Positions 1-11,390 of a stretch of DNA of 30,093 nt are shown piece by piece. This DNA comes from Spirogloea muscicola (Eukaryota > Streptophyta > Zygnematophyceae > Spirogloeales > Spirogloeaceae): the NCBI GenBank assembly GCA_009602725.1, contig WELB01000065.1, positions 576,961-607,053 of the forward strand. Direction: 5' to 3'. The notes below the pieces were generated by a model. That model did not search any database and was not told the DNA's origin. It saw only the letters and a list, made by a program, of their open reading frames with translations. The position numbers and the translations under genes were made by a program. Position 1 is the stretch's first letter. Every line of letters begins with the position of its first letter.

Positions 1-124
<124 letters not shown>

Positions 125-239
125 AAGGTTACTTGCAAAGCACAAGGTCCGCTGCCGCTGGCGGCGCGGCGCGGCGGCGGCGCAGCGCTCGGGCGGCTCG
201 CGTCCTGGGCCTCACCGCTCTGCGCGTCGGCGGCCGCAG

Positions 240-3200
240 GAGGTGGTGGGCGAGGTGCTGCAGCACGGCGGCGGCGCGGCGAGGCTCAACCACTGGGTGG
301 TGCGCGGCTACCGCGACCTCGTCGCCGCCGTCAACGCCCTCGAGCCCTACACCGAGGCGCTCTCCGACGCCCAGGTCAGCCGCCGGGCAGCCTCAGCGGG
401 CGCCCTCCTTGCTGCCCTTGCCTCGTGTTCGCAGGCTGCTCACGCGCCAAAGCGGCTGCTTGCGCCACGGGCAGCTGCGCGGCAAGACGGACGAGTTCCG
501 CGCGAGGCTGGCCGCCGGCGAGACGCTGGAGGACATCCAGGCCGGTGCGGCTTAAACCCCAACTCTTGGGTTTTGGAGTTTGGACCTTAGGGGTCTGGAT
601 GTCAGTGGTCTGCAGTGAATGTAGGACATCAGTTGTGCTCAAACTTCTGTCAGAGCAAAGCCCGCTACCGCCAGAGTGCCCTTTGAGGTGCACAGTGGCA
701 CTGCCGTTGGCGCAGAGGCCTTTGCTGTGGTGCGGGAGGCTTCCAAGCGGACGCTCGGCATGCGCCACTTTGACGTGCAGGTGCACGCCCCTGCAACTCC
801 TGCCTCCTTTTAAAGGCCGTTGGCCTTTTGGCTGTTGCCCGCACTGACGACGAGCTGGTGGAGAACTTGGTCGAGCGTGATTGAGCAACCACACAACTCA
901 GCACCATCTGATAGCTTGGAGCTGCAGATAATTGGCGGGGCAGTACTACATGCCAGCGCAGTAGCCGAGATGAAGACCGGTGAGGGCAAGACGCTGGTCT
1001 CCACCCTTGCAGGCAAGCCCATCGGCTCTCCTTGATTTGCTGTGCTGCCTCCACGAAGCCCAATATTTACAACCAGCTTATATGTGTCAAGCTTGGCAGC
1101 TAGTGGCAAGTCCTTCTGATGCCAATTATTCTGTGTCCACTACAAAGTCGTCGACAACAAAGTTGTTCGTTGACTATAGAAGTAGAGGCTGTCCCCTGCT
1201 GGCGGTACCAGCAGTGAAGCCTGATCATTACGGCGTGTGTGCTGTGCAGCCTACTTGAATGCTCTTCTTGGACGAGGAGTTCATGGTGAGCTACATTTCT
1301 GATCTCTCTGAAGCCAGCTGCCCCTGAAGCAGTGGAGCAGAGTTCATGAGGTTCAGGGCTTGGTTAGGCGATGGGCTTAGATGAAGGGTTTGAGTTTCAA
1401 GACAGAGTTCTGAATCACAGTTCCTTCGACTGCACTTGCACTCTCTCTTGCAGTGGTGACGGTGAACGACTACCTTGCGCACCGCGACGCAGAGTGGATG
1501 GGCCGCATCCATCGGTTCCTAGGCCTCTCGGTTGGCCTTGTGCAGGTCGAGCAGAACCAGATTGAAAGCTTTGCATGGCCTCACACGCTTGACTCTGGCC
1601 CGCAGCCTTCCCATTGTCTGCTACCTCATGTTGCCCCATCTCCTGCCAATTTCCTGGGCAGAGTGGCGTGAGCATCGCCTACAAGCGGCGGGCGTACATG
1701 AGCGACATCACATATGCTAACAACACCGTAAGTAACCGGGTCGCCATCTTCTCGCGTTCCTCATGCAAGTCCTCAGTGGCCAAGACTTGACCAGCTTGTT
1801 GGGGGCTTGACTCTTGCAGGAGCTGGGGTTTGACTATCTACGAGACCACACAGCCCAGCGACCCTCCGACCTTGTCATGCGCTGGTGAGAGAGGGGTTCT
1901 TGTTCTGTTATTTCAGGACTTGAGTCTGACCTCGTCCGAACTCAGGTTGCAAGTTTGGGCAGTGACTAAATTTCGGAATTGGAGCTGAACGCGGCGCGTG
2001 TTCTCCGGCTGGACTCATGCCCTCTGCATTCACTTGCAATCTGCTTGGGTTGGCAATGCAAGCTAGCTGACTCCTGAGCATGGCGTTTGCTGCTACTCAA
2101 GTATTGTCTTGTGAGCTTGTGCTAGCCAAGGCCGGAACCATTCTACTATGCCATTGTGGACGAGGTGGACTCTGTGCTCATCGATGAGGGCCGCAACCCA
2201 CTCCTCATCAGCTCGCAGGTCAGCACCTAAGACAAGCTTGTTAAGCTTGTTGGCATGGTTCTGACAGCTTGAACCTTTCCACTGTCCCCGAAGCGGGATG
2301 GCCATATTGACTGCTCCTCGTGATTGGTCGCGAGTTGGCAGTCGGACTTGGACTCTTGGAAATACCCCATCGCCGCAAATGTGGCCGATGCTCTAGAAGC
2401 ATGCCCGGCAAACTCCACCGAGGAGGACCACGCCCTCAGCTATTGTGTAAGTATCTTCATGTGTGCTAGTCCAACTGACTTTCTCTCCTCCAGCTTTCTT
2501 GTCTGTGAAGTCCGGGCTTCCTTTCTCCACATTGATCAGGGTGTACATAACTTGCAGGACTACAAGGTTGACATGAAGGACAAGAGCGTGGAGCTTACAG
2601 AGCGGGGTGTTGAGCGTGCCGAGTATGCCCTCGACATTGAGGACCTCTGGGACGAATCTGAACCCTGGGCGCGGTGAGCTATTTCCTTTGTCGAACTTGG
2701 GGTGTTCCATACATACTTCAGCTCTTGCTCAGTCGACAGGGGGTTGCATTTGTACTTTCCTTGATCACAATCCTTGCATGAAGATGCATTTTGCAATCTC
2801 AAATACTCTGTGGAGCAGGTTTGTGCTCACAGCTCTGAAGGCCAAGGAGTTCTACTTAAGGGATGTACAGTACATTGTCAAGGACCAGCAGCACGTGCAG
2901 ATTGTGGACGAGGTCAGCATCATGCTCCTTGCTTGAATTGGCGTCTTGGAAGCGGCCAAACATGGCCAGTGGAGGGGCGTAGCCAGGCTGCTTATACAGC
3001 CCGTATTGATCTGCAATTTTATTTGTGCAGTTCACTGGTCGGGTGATGGAGAGTCGGCGCTGGTCCGAGGGTGTCCACCAGGCTGTGGAGGCCAAAGAGT
3101 CCGTCCCAATTTCGGTGAGCTAAGCAAGCTTACCGGGCTTTAGGTGCAAGTATCCATGGCTAAACAAGTTGTTTGCTGTTTCATCGAAGTGTGGGCTCAG

Positions 3201-6200
3201 GGTTAAGGATCTCAGTCTTACATTGCATATCCAGCCTTCAATTCCTCCTAGTCTTCAATTCTGAAGTACACGATTGCATTTGCCATGCAGCCCAACTCGG
3301 AGACCATAGCACAGATCACGTACCAGTCCTTCTTCAAGCTCTACAAGAAGCTCTCTGGGATGACGGGTACAGCAAAGACGGAGGTAGGCGCTTACTGGCA
3401 CTATTCATCAGTCTCTGTGCAACACTTTGTATCCCTATTACTTTGTGTAACATTCGTTTCTAAAGAGTGCTGAGGTCGCTGACACCTGCCCATCCACCTG
3501 GATGGGGCCAATCATCGACACCTGCCCATTCACCTGAATGGGCAGAGCCTATGACCTGTGCTGGTGTGGATGATAAGATTGTGACAGACTCACATGATAC
3601 AGGGCAACTTGGATGTGTTGCACAGGAGGCTGAGCTGATGAAGGTGTTTCGCATGCCAGTGGTGGAAGTGCCAACAAACCTGCCCAACATCCGGCTTGAC
3701 CTTCCAATGCAGCTCTACAGGGTAGCCTCTTGAGCCATAGTTTGTCTTCTTCACGGTTATGGAGCAGGTGAATGCATGACTGAGTAAGTTTCCTGGTGAA
3801 AGTTCTGAAGCTCGCGGTGCCACGAAGTGTGCAGACTTCAGAAGCGAAATGGCGCATGGTAAGGCAGGAGATTCTGGACATGCACCAGGAAGGCCGACCC
3901 GTGCTGGTTGGAACGACCAGGTACGGACATGCAATGAATGGTCTGAATCGACCAGTAACGTCATGCAGTGGCCTTTGGTGATATCTTGGCTGAAGTATCT
4001 GACAATGGCACTACTGTGCTTCTGTGCCAGCGTGGAAGAGTCAGAACAATTGTCGTGGCTACTCCATGGAGTGCCCCACAACTTGCTCAACGCTCGGCCA
4101 CAGGTCTGTAAATCCAAAAGGGCAACATAATTGCAAAGTAACAATCATGAAAGTATGCGTAGGGAGTTGCTAAATCACTGTGAGACACGACCTGATATGT
4201 CTGCATTAGTATGGAGCTGCCTTGCTGATGGGTGATGCCAACACCTGCAGCATGTAGCCAGAGAGGCGGAGATTATTGCCCAGGCAGGGAGGCTGGGGGC
4301 CATTACGATTGCTACCAATATGGCTGGTCGTGGCACCGACATCATCCTTGGCGGCAACCCTCAGGTAAGGACAATCCAAGCCCGCAGACAAGCTATTGGC
4401 ACCCTCCATTGCTGTTGATTTGCCTGGTACCTCCAATTCTTAGTTGACTTGGCTAAGTGACATGTTCTTCCAGATGATGGCCCGGAGTCTGGTGGAATCC
4501 GAGGTCTTGCAAGCCTTTAGTGCTCACGAGCCTGGAACCAATGGGGCTGCCTTCAATACAGAGGTACAGAGAGCACTGCATGAAGACGGTACTGGGGTTC
4601 AGGGTTTCGGGTTATGTCCTTGTGATTGTGCACGATGCAAAGTCAAGCTGGTGCATAATGCACCGTTTGTTGTGTAGCAAGGCTTGCAGGGACAGACGTA
4701 CTCTACAATAAAAGTTAAGCCCAGCTCACCTGATATGTTCTTTGTTGCTTGCTCTCAGGCCTCCACTTCCATCCGCTTATCTCCAACAGCGCAGGGGAAA
4801 CTGTATCGAGCTCAAGCATTGTCAAGAGCTCTTGGTGAGCTACTGAGACTCCGTCTCCCTGCGGCTTCTGAAGTCTGCTATAATATTGCTGAATTAGCGC
4901 GTGAGGCCATTTCTTACTCAAGCTGGTTGCAGCTTCCCAGATGCCCGCAAGTACGAGCGAGGTTGCGAAGGAGGTCAGATTGCTTCTCAAGGATGTCATG
5001 CGTGAAGGCAGAGTGGAAAATGGCCTGGAGGATGTAAGCTCGAACACAGCGCACCTGCGCTCAGCTGCTTCTGCAGCCTATGTGGCTGTCCTGGAGGAGT
5101 GCAGGCAGCAATGTCAGCTGGAAGGCAATCACGTGAAGCGGCTGGGAGGCCTGCACGTCATTGGCACGGCACTGCACGACTCACGGAGAATTGACAACCA
5201 GGCAAGTGAGCCTTTCTGACAAGTCTAGTGAATGGTCACTTGGGGTGACAAGCTAAGCTATGGTCTTTAGTATGTATGCCTGATTGGTTTGAGAGCTTCT
5301 GTGGGCAGCTTCGGGGTAGAGCTGGAAGGCAAGGTGATCCGGGCTCCACCCGCTTCATGCTCAGGTCAGTGAAGACATTCATTGGCACCAACAGTGCCGT
5401 CCTCTCACTCCGCCTGCACAAATTGCTGGCCTGCTAGTGCCTGACTGTCACTTTTTGAGCATGGTGCAGTCTGAAGGACCGACTTATGCAGGAGTATGGA
5501 GCAGACCAAGTTGCTCCACTTCTTGACATGTTGATGCAGGGCATTGATGAGGATCAGCCCATTGAATCTTCTACTGTGACTCGACAAGTGGGTCATCCTT
5601 ACTACATTTGCTCGATGTAGACACCAGACAGACTTCGAGTGAAGGAGATGTGCTTCATCTCTTTCTGCAGGTTTCCCTTTTGAAGAGACATGTGCTGTTA
5701 CTGAGCATTTGGGCTTGCGATGGTGCTCCAGATCTATGGCCTCCAGAAGTCAGTGGAGCAGCACAGCTTCGCTCTTAGAAAGAACCTCATGGAATACGAC
5801 TCTGTACTTGAGGTATGAGGCCTCATGCTTGTGGCTCACTGGCCCGTGGCATGCACTTCCAAGACCAGGACTTCTCAAAGCATGCTTATTACAGACTTGA
5901 CATCTGGTGCCTAGGCTTGATATGAGTAGTAGCCTTCGGTTCAGGTCCAACGGCAGCATATATACAGATTGAGGCAGTCGCTGTTGCTGGAGACGAGCAC
6001 AGAGAGGCACGGAAGCATTACAATGTGGGTGCCCTTTAACCCACTTCAGCTGGTCATGGTCCACAAACCAATGTACTCCATTGCCTGGAGGCATTTCTCT
6101 GCAAAATCTTATATCAGGCTCATATGTCACCCATTGTTAGACTGTCTTGTGAATGTCATATTCAATGCATCAGACAGTCAGAAGCATTATTCACACATTT

Positions 6201-7955
6201 GTGCCTTGTTGTTGTTATTTCTGTCCAGCTTTATGCAGGAAGTGGTTGACGACATAGTCTTGAGCGTCGTCAATCCAGAAGAGGTCAGTGGGTCCTTGCC
6301 ATGGCACACTGCAGCTGTGCTCAAGACCCTTTCCTCGCTCAACTTAGATTTTCTTGACTTTTGCTCACTGTACTTGCAAGTTGATCGTGCATAGCACCTC
6401 CAACAAGTAGGGTCTGGCATTCTGGATGCAGGCACCCAGCGTATGGGATGTGGATGAGCTCCTCGCCCAACTCGAGGACCTGCTTTGGACAGGCGGACTG
6501 GCAGCAGGAAGTCAGGAGAGTGATGCAGCTCAGCAGGCACCTGGTATGTTCCTCATTGTCCTTCGCTTACGCTCAAGCTTGCTAATGAGTTACTTGATCA
6601 CTCCAAGGCCCCCTGTTTCTGAGGCCCACTATCTCTCTTTGCTCTTTCAGCTAGCTAGCTTCAAGCCTGAAGTCCATAGTGCTGTCCAGGTGCAGACATT
6701 CTGGCAGGTATCAGCTCCGATGATGTCATTTCTGCCTTGGGAAGGTATGATAGAGAACAAAGACATGCCCACAGCAAGACAGCCGGACCTAGTTTGTCAA
6801 CATACGGCCTGCCTTCTCCTCCCAAATCAACATCTGGAATGGACACACATGAAGCTCGACGTTGGGAGCACATCACTTCGTCTGGAGCTGTGTGAGAGTC
6901 TACACTGCCTTGGCTTTAGTGTGCATTCGAGCAGTGAAGGCGCTCTGCACCTTTGCTAAATGTCTTGACTTATATACTGCATGCTTTGTTCATGCCTTAG
7001 AATGTACTCTAGTAGTTGAAGGGCTGCTCAAGGATTTTTCACCTTGCCTAAGGATGTGTACTGCTCCACTGCTTGCAACCAGTTCTGTTGGATTCACACA
7101 TGATAGCTTGAGACTGAGACAACCAGAGTGCAGTAACACGCCTTAGCAACCTTGCATGGAGCATGCTCAGTCTGCAGCCCTCCTTTAGTGGAATATTTAC
7201 ATGATTATGTTAGATATCTGGTTGCCTTGGTTGTCCATTAGGTAATGCAGAGTACTGATTGCAGATGGTCATTCTGGCAGGAGTGGCAAGCATGCCAGCA
7301 TAGTTTTGGCCCTCTGCAAATACCTTGGAGATCTGTTAGTTGGCGCTTATCACGCTAGGCTCACCGGCAGATCTCATACTTGGATCGATGAGCAAGAGGT
7401 AGTCTGTGATTGTATTGCCACTGTCACTCTTATGTTACTATATTGTACTTCCTTGAGGTGGTTGGATTGGAGGGACTGAGGTTGTCTTGTCCTGGGTGCA
7501 GCAACAGCTGGTCATTGCAGCCATTGACCGCCACTGGAAACAACACCTGAGTAGCATGGCTCGCCTTCGGTCTGCAGTAAGTACCATCTTTGGCATTGGC
7601 GGTCAGGTTTAGGTACGCTGTAGAAAGGCCTTGTGTGCTTGTTTGCAACTACGAATGAAGATAGAGATTGTACAGTCTGCCACTATTTTAGTGCTTGTTT
7701 GCAACTACAAATAAAAATAGAGGTTGTACAGGCTGCCACTATTATAGCTCGCAAGCGCTTGTGTGGTAAGGTGATTAGCCCAGAATTGAGGCCCTTCCCT
7801 ACTTGCAGGTGAGCGTGAGGAGCTTCGGTCACCTGAACCCTCTGGACGAATACAGGATAGATGGGACTCGCTTGTTCATTGCAATGCTAGCCAGCTCAAA
7901 AAGGCGAGCTGTTGAGTGGCTACTACAAGCTCCTGCCATCAACTTATGGCAGTGA
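240..7955 (+). CDS. SECA2: Chloroplast SecA2-type preprotein translocase ATPase, 5' incomplete
   Basis: SecA is the ATPase that drives proteins through SecY-type channels; the plant SECA2 paralogue serves the SCY2 translocon of the plastid envelope. Exons in phase: 240-374, 475-544, 716-780, 928-1012, 1250-1285, 1454-1545, 1662-1727, 1820-1884, 2131-2218, 2342-2446, 2558-2673, 2819-2912, 3031-3114, 3291-3383, 3626-3721, 3835-3920, 4031-4103, 4251-4364, 4474-4563, 4759-4834, 4933-5201, 5309-5364, 5470-5587, 5732-5812, 5945-6024, 6229-6283, 6432-6543, 6690-6744, 7281-7398, 7502-7576 and 7809-7955, giving 964 residues. Visible motifs are Walker [10 protein letters not shown] (exon 4), [15 protein letters not shown] (exon 6), Walker [17 protein letters not shown] (exon 9), [10 protein letters not shown] (exon 14), [16 protein letters not shown] (exon 18) and [16 protein letters not shown] (exon 22). 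[16 protein letters not shown] and the C-terminus ([21 protein letters not shown], then a short tail without the zinc-binding end) fit SECA2 rather than SECA1. The exon at 6690 may instead run to about 6889. The start and transit peptide are missing. Introns after 1012 and 5201 begin with GC. Confidence 0.95.
3480..3546. repeat. Tandem hairpin repeat in a SECA2 intron
   Basis: Two adjacent copies of a sequence beginning GACACCTGCCCAT lie inside the intron between the exons ending at 3383 and starting at 3626. Each copy folds back on itself around the loop ACCT. The first has a 7-bp stem (CCCATCC with GGATGGG, 3489-3506). The second has a perfect 10-bp stem (CTGCCCATTC with GAATGGGCAG, 3522-3545). 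The two copies differ at one stem pair, C-G in the first and T-A in the second, so pairing is kept. Confidence 0.85.
7635..7746. repeat. 56-bp tandem duplication in a SECA2 intron
   Basis: Two head-to-tail 56-base units (7635-7690 and 7691-7746), each starting GTGCTTGTTTGCAACTAC, lie in the last SECA2 intron. By direct comparison they differ at six positions. Three are G in the first copy and A in the second, all within a 9-base stretch. No coding potential is seen. Confidence 0.9.
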
Positions 7956-8467
7956 CGAATCTTTTAAATCGTCGTCATTTTAAATCCTAAACCCTTAATC
8001 ACGATACAATCTATGCGTGCATGCAAGGGTGGTACTCTTGCGAGCTATGCTATCCTTGACATTGATTGAGCAAATGTTACCTACAAACTGGATAATTGTT
8101 GACAAACAGCTACACACATGCACAGCTTCACAACGAAAGGCAACTGCATGTGTAAGAAGTCTGTGTTAGTTGCAGCTCCTCCCACCTGCCAGATCTAATG
8201 TGCTGTGGGCAAGTGCTCTTGGACAAGCTGCATGATTGTTTACAAGGATTGCACAGGTATGTACTGCGCACAAGTGTGTTGTCCTCCATCACTGAGAACA
8301 CCGCCATTTGAGAAAGAGGTATTGCGCCTCCAATCAAGCTCAGGAGTAGAACCCCTGCCCAGAGCTGACTGCAGTGAGACAGGGTGATGAGTCGCCCAGA
8401 TTTTATACAGCGTGTGAAATGGAAGCGATGACAGCCTGCCTAGCAAAAGAAAGCGACGACAGCCTGC
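7956..8467. other. Convergent 3' flanks of SECA2 and the TOM1-like gene
   Basis: No gene is recognised in these 512 bases, which must hold the 3' UTRs of both converging genes. Just at the SECA2 stop there is a short inverted repeat (TGACGA ... TCGTCGTCA, 7953-7977) followed by a telomere-like CCTAAACCCTTAA at 7985. The chlorophyte polyadenylation word TGTAA is not found close to the SECA2 stop (the nearest is about 195 bases away), which argues weakly against a core chlorophyte. Confidence 0.6.
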
Positions 8468-8472
8468 CTAGC
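8423..8472. repeat. 28-bp-period duplication across the TOM1-like stop codon
   Basis: The word AAGCGATGACAGCCTGCCTAGC at 8423-8444 recurs at 8451-8472 with one difference. On the minus strand the right-hand copy contains the TAG stop of the TOM1-like gene (complement of 8468-8470), so the stop and the first bases of the 3' UTR have been duplicated downstream. The coding sequence itself is not altered. Confidence 0.85.
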
Positions 8473-11327
8473 GGATGGCATGGTACTGCCCAGTCATCCT
8501 CTTCGGCGGAAGCTTGCGCAGGATGTAGAGCACAAGCGCAGAAGGAACAAGCTCCACCAGCTGTCACAGCATGTTGCAAGTGTGTCATTTCACATGACCT
8601 ACCAATATACCAGGTCACAAGGACAACAAAAGATGCAGTTGTACCTCTGTAGCTCACTCCATAACATGCTCAGACTGCTTGCTCTCACCGTATAGTAGAC
8701 GGCGTTCAGCACTGGATGGTCAAGCACATCAAGGTCCGCGCTCTCATTCAGCGCAGAGATTGCCATCTGTTAAGGATTCTTGCCACAAAGTCAATGGCAG
8801 GCTTCAAAGCTGGGCACGCAGCCGCCGCAACCCTCAGCCAAGCAGTTTGTACAATGCCAAAAGTAGTAGGACCGCTGATCGTAGTATCATGGGTTATTTT
8901 TTGGATCAACTCTTGCATGTACATGAGGAGCCATGAGGAGCAAGTGGGAGAGAACAGTCAGGCGGCCCACCATGACAGCCCTGATTGTGAAGCACGTGAA
9001 GCAGACTGCCGTGACACAGCCGACCTGCCATCACCAACACTGTATTTAGTCACATTGGAGATAGTATGGGAATAGCACGAGAATATGGGAGTAGTAGAAT
9101 TCATCCAGTCCAATCAGACAGACTATCAACTTCAGGTCACTTGCATCAATGCAAGAAGTCTACACTACAACAAGTCAACAATTGTACATCATCACCTCGT
9201 GCAGCTTCTTCCGACGGCCCTTTGACTCGATTGGGAAGCGCCGCAACATCAGGAACAACCTAACCATAGATTTACACAAGTTGCAGCCAACTTTTCATTG
9301 CAAAGTGGTGAAAGCAAACCGGTCCAAGGAATTTAGCGCAGCTTGCAGAGGCTATAATGGAAAACCTCCAAACCCAAGTTCCCCTCACCTTCCGCCATAT
9401 AGCAAGAAGCCAGCAGCCGCAATTAGCGAGAGTCCTGCAGGGACATCAATTCGGAGATCAAGGAATCAATTAGCCTTTGGCAGTGGCAATGCCACCATGA
9501 TTTTCAGACTGTAATTATCTCTTCCTCAAGCAAGGGCATCTGTCATAAGCGTGTACGTGTACAGAATCTATGTTGTGTCACAACTACGCATCTGTGTCAG
9601 AACCAGTTTCACACAAGCTTCTGTCATTTTACCTGCAAAGAAGAACTTTGAGAATACATCAACTAAGCCGTAGTGCTCTGGCCTCATCCACATGTACATC
9701 CAAATGCCAGCCTTGTATCACAGTGGAAGCACCCAGGCTTGCCCTCATTAGGATGACTGTAGTCAAACTTTCAAGGATCTTGTGAGTGCACAGCAGATGT
9801 CAAGGAACTGTAACACACCCATGTCTTCGTCCATGAAGTGACCTTTGTTGGACTACCAAAGAGGATGTATGGCATATTGGCATTTAGTCTTGAGATCAAT
9901 AACCCAGTGGCTGCAAGTATATACTTCTCAGACCTGAATGACGTATATAGCTGCATTTGTGATGAGGAAAGTTGGCCGTAAACTCTCCGTTGGCAAACTG
10001 CGGGCCTGTCAAAGCAATATTGGATTCAGCTGTAGAGGTTTGCTCGTCCTTGACGACAGGGCAAAGAAGGACATAGGTCCGGCATACTGAATGCCAACAC
10101 ATCAGCCTCCATGCAAGCAAGACATCTGATAGTACTTCGACTGCAGGCAGAAGCAGCAGAGAGGGCTCATCTTATGCACTTCCCTTGCAGGAGGGATGGG
10201 TGAGATGTCCAACCTGGTGGAAAATCTCAGCCCAGAACAGGACTAGGAGGGTGTACGTGGTGAAGAACAGTATGCCTGGCAAGTCGAGCAGGATAGCTGC
10301 AGCAACCTGCGCATGTACAGATGGACGGACCCAACCATCCCGAGGAGTTCTTCACTATGCTGCTCGCTGAGGTTCCAGTCTGCCCTGATACACAACATGT
10401 CCTTGCCCGTACTACAGAAGGCATCTCATACAAGGAAGGAGATGCTGGCCAAGGTTCTGAGACATCTTGATTGATCGGTGACTGCCAAGAGGAATGACAA
10501 GTCGGCCATGTCCTTATGAGCACCCAGTGGCTCAGCCTTCCTGAGCACGCAGGGCGGGAGGTGCGGCTGTGCTCACATGCGGCTTGAGGTCTTGCACCTC
10601 CCGCCGGAAGACAAACACCGCGGCCCGCACTGTCCCACAGGACGCAACATCAGAAGACATCCATAGACCGGCAGGTCGTCGAGAGAGCCGTGGGGTCAGC
10701 ACAGGCTCCATGGCGGCACGAGAGCGCAGCCAGACTGTGGTTAGGCTCACGCCTGAGCCTTACCGGCATTGACGATGAAGTTGAGGAGGTGGAACACTTT
10801 CTGAGTCGTCCATCCGTACTCGGGCACCCGCAGCTGTATCCTCACGAGTTGCACCTGTCGTACCAAGCCGGCGCTGGCATCATGAGCGGCGGCGGCGGCG
10901 GCGGCCGAGGGCAGGCCGAGGGCCACAGCCCGTGGTCCGGGCCGCGTCGTCACACATGCCGACACAATTGGCAGAGGAGTGCGGCGGCGCCCCAGCGCGA
11001 CTGCAGTGTCGGTATCGGCTGCCGCATGCCCCAAGGCCGGGCAGGCGCCCGACGGCCGGCGCTTGACGGCGCGGCGCGGTAGCGGCCTTGACCGCGACGC
11101 GCGGCCTCTCTGTCGTGACATGGCTGCTGGACGGCAACGAGGGCCTTTGGGAAGGCTAGCCACCGGCAGCAGTGTCCAATGACGGCCATCGCCACCGGCG
11201 GCAGTGCAGGAGAGGCGCGGCGTCGCGGCGGCGGGGGAGGCCCGGCGACGGCGCGGCGGCTGACCAGCGCGACGAGGCCGATGAAGGCGTAGGCGGCGGC
11301 GAGGCCGTAGTAGATGCGGTCCTGCCA
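8468..11327 (-). CDS. TOM1/TOM3/THH1-like multipass membrane protein, N-terminus unresolved
   Basis: Members are seven-pass proteins of the tonoplast and endomembranes, known in land plants as host factors used by tobamoviruses and as partners of the small GTPase ARL8. Exons from the 5' end: 11327-11265, 10854-10764, 10629-10577, 10306-10214, 10005-9934, 9711-9633, 9434-9389, 9259-9196, 9024-8971, 8766-8689 and 8560-8468. All phases join, giving 261 residues from the first Trp; the family is about 290. Diagnostic stretches are [20 protein letters not shown] (exon 2), [11 protein letters not shown] (exon 3), [18 protein letters not shown] (exon 4), [19 protein letters not shown] (exon 8), [11 protein letters not shown] (exon 10) and [15 protein letters not shown] (exon 11). 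The first exon ([17 protein letters not shown]) is the first membrane span. Upstream the frame runs through an N at 11328 and a GCG repeat to an in-frame TGA (complement of 11388-11390) with no ATG, so the start is either in an unseen exon or obscured by errors in the repeat or the G9 run. Confidence 0.93.
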
Positions 11328-11332
11328 NGGCC

Positions 11333-11366
<34 letters not shown>

Positions 11367-11387
11367 GGCGCAGAGTGCGGGGGGGGG
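11328..11387. repeat. Single N, (CCG)n microsatellite and G9 run beside TOM1-like exon 1
   Basis: An N at 11328 is followed by about 35 bases of pure CCG/GCC repeat and then, at 11379-11387, nine Gs. Read on the minus strand this gives a poly-alanine stretch directly before the first recognisable TOM1 residue. Such tracts are prone to length error, so the frame across them cannot be trusted. Confidence 0.85.
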
Positions 11388-11390
11388 TCA

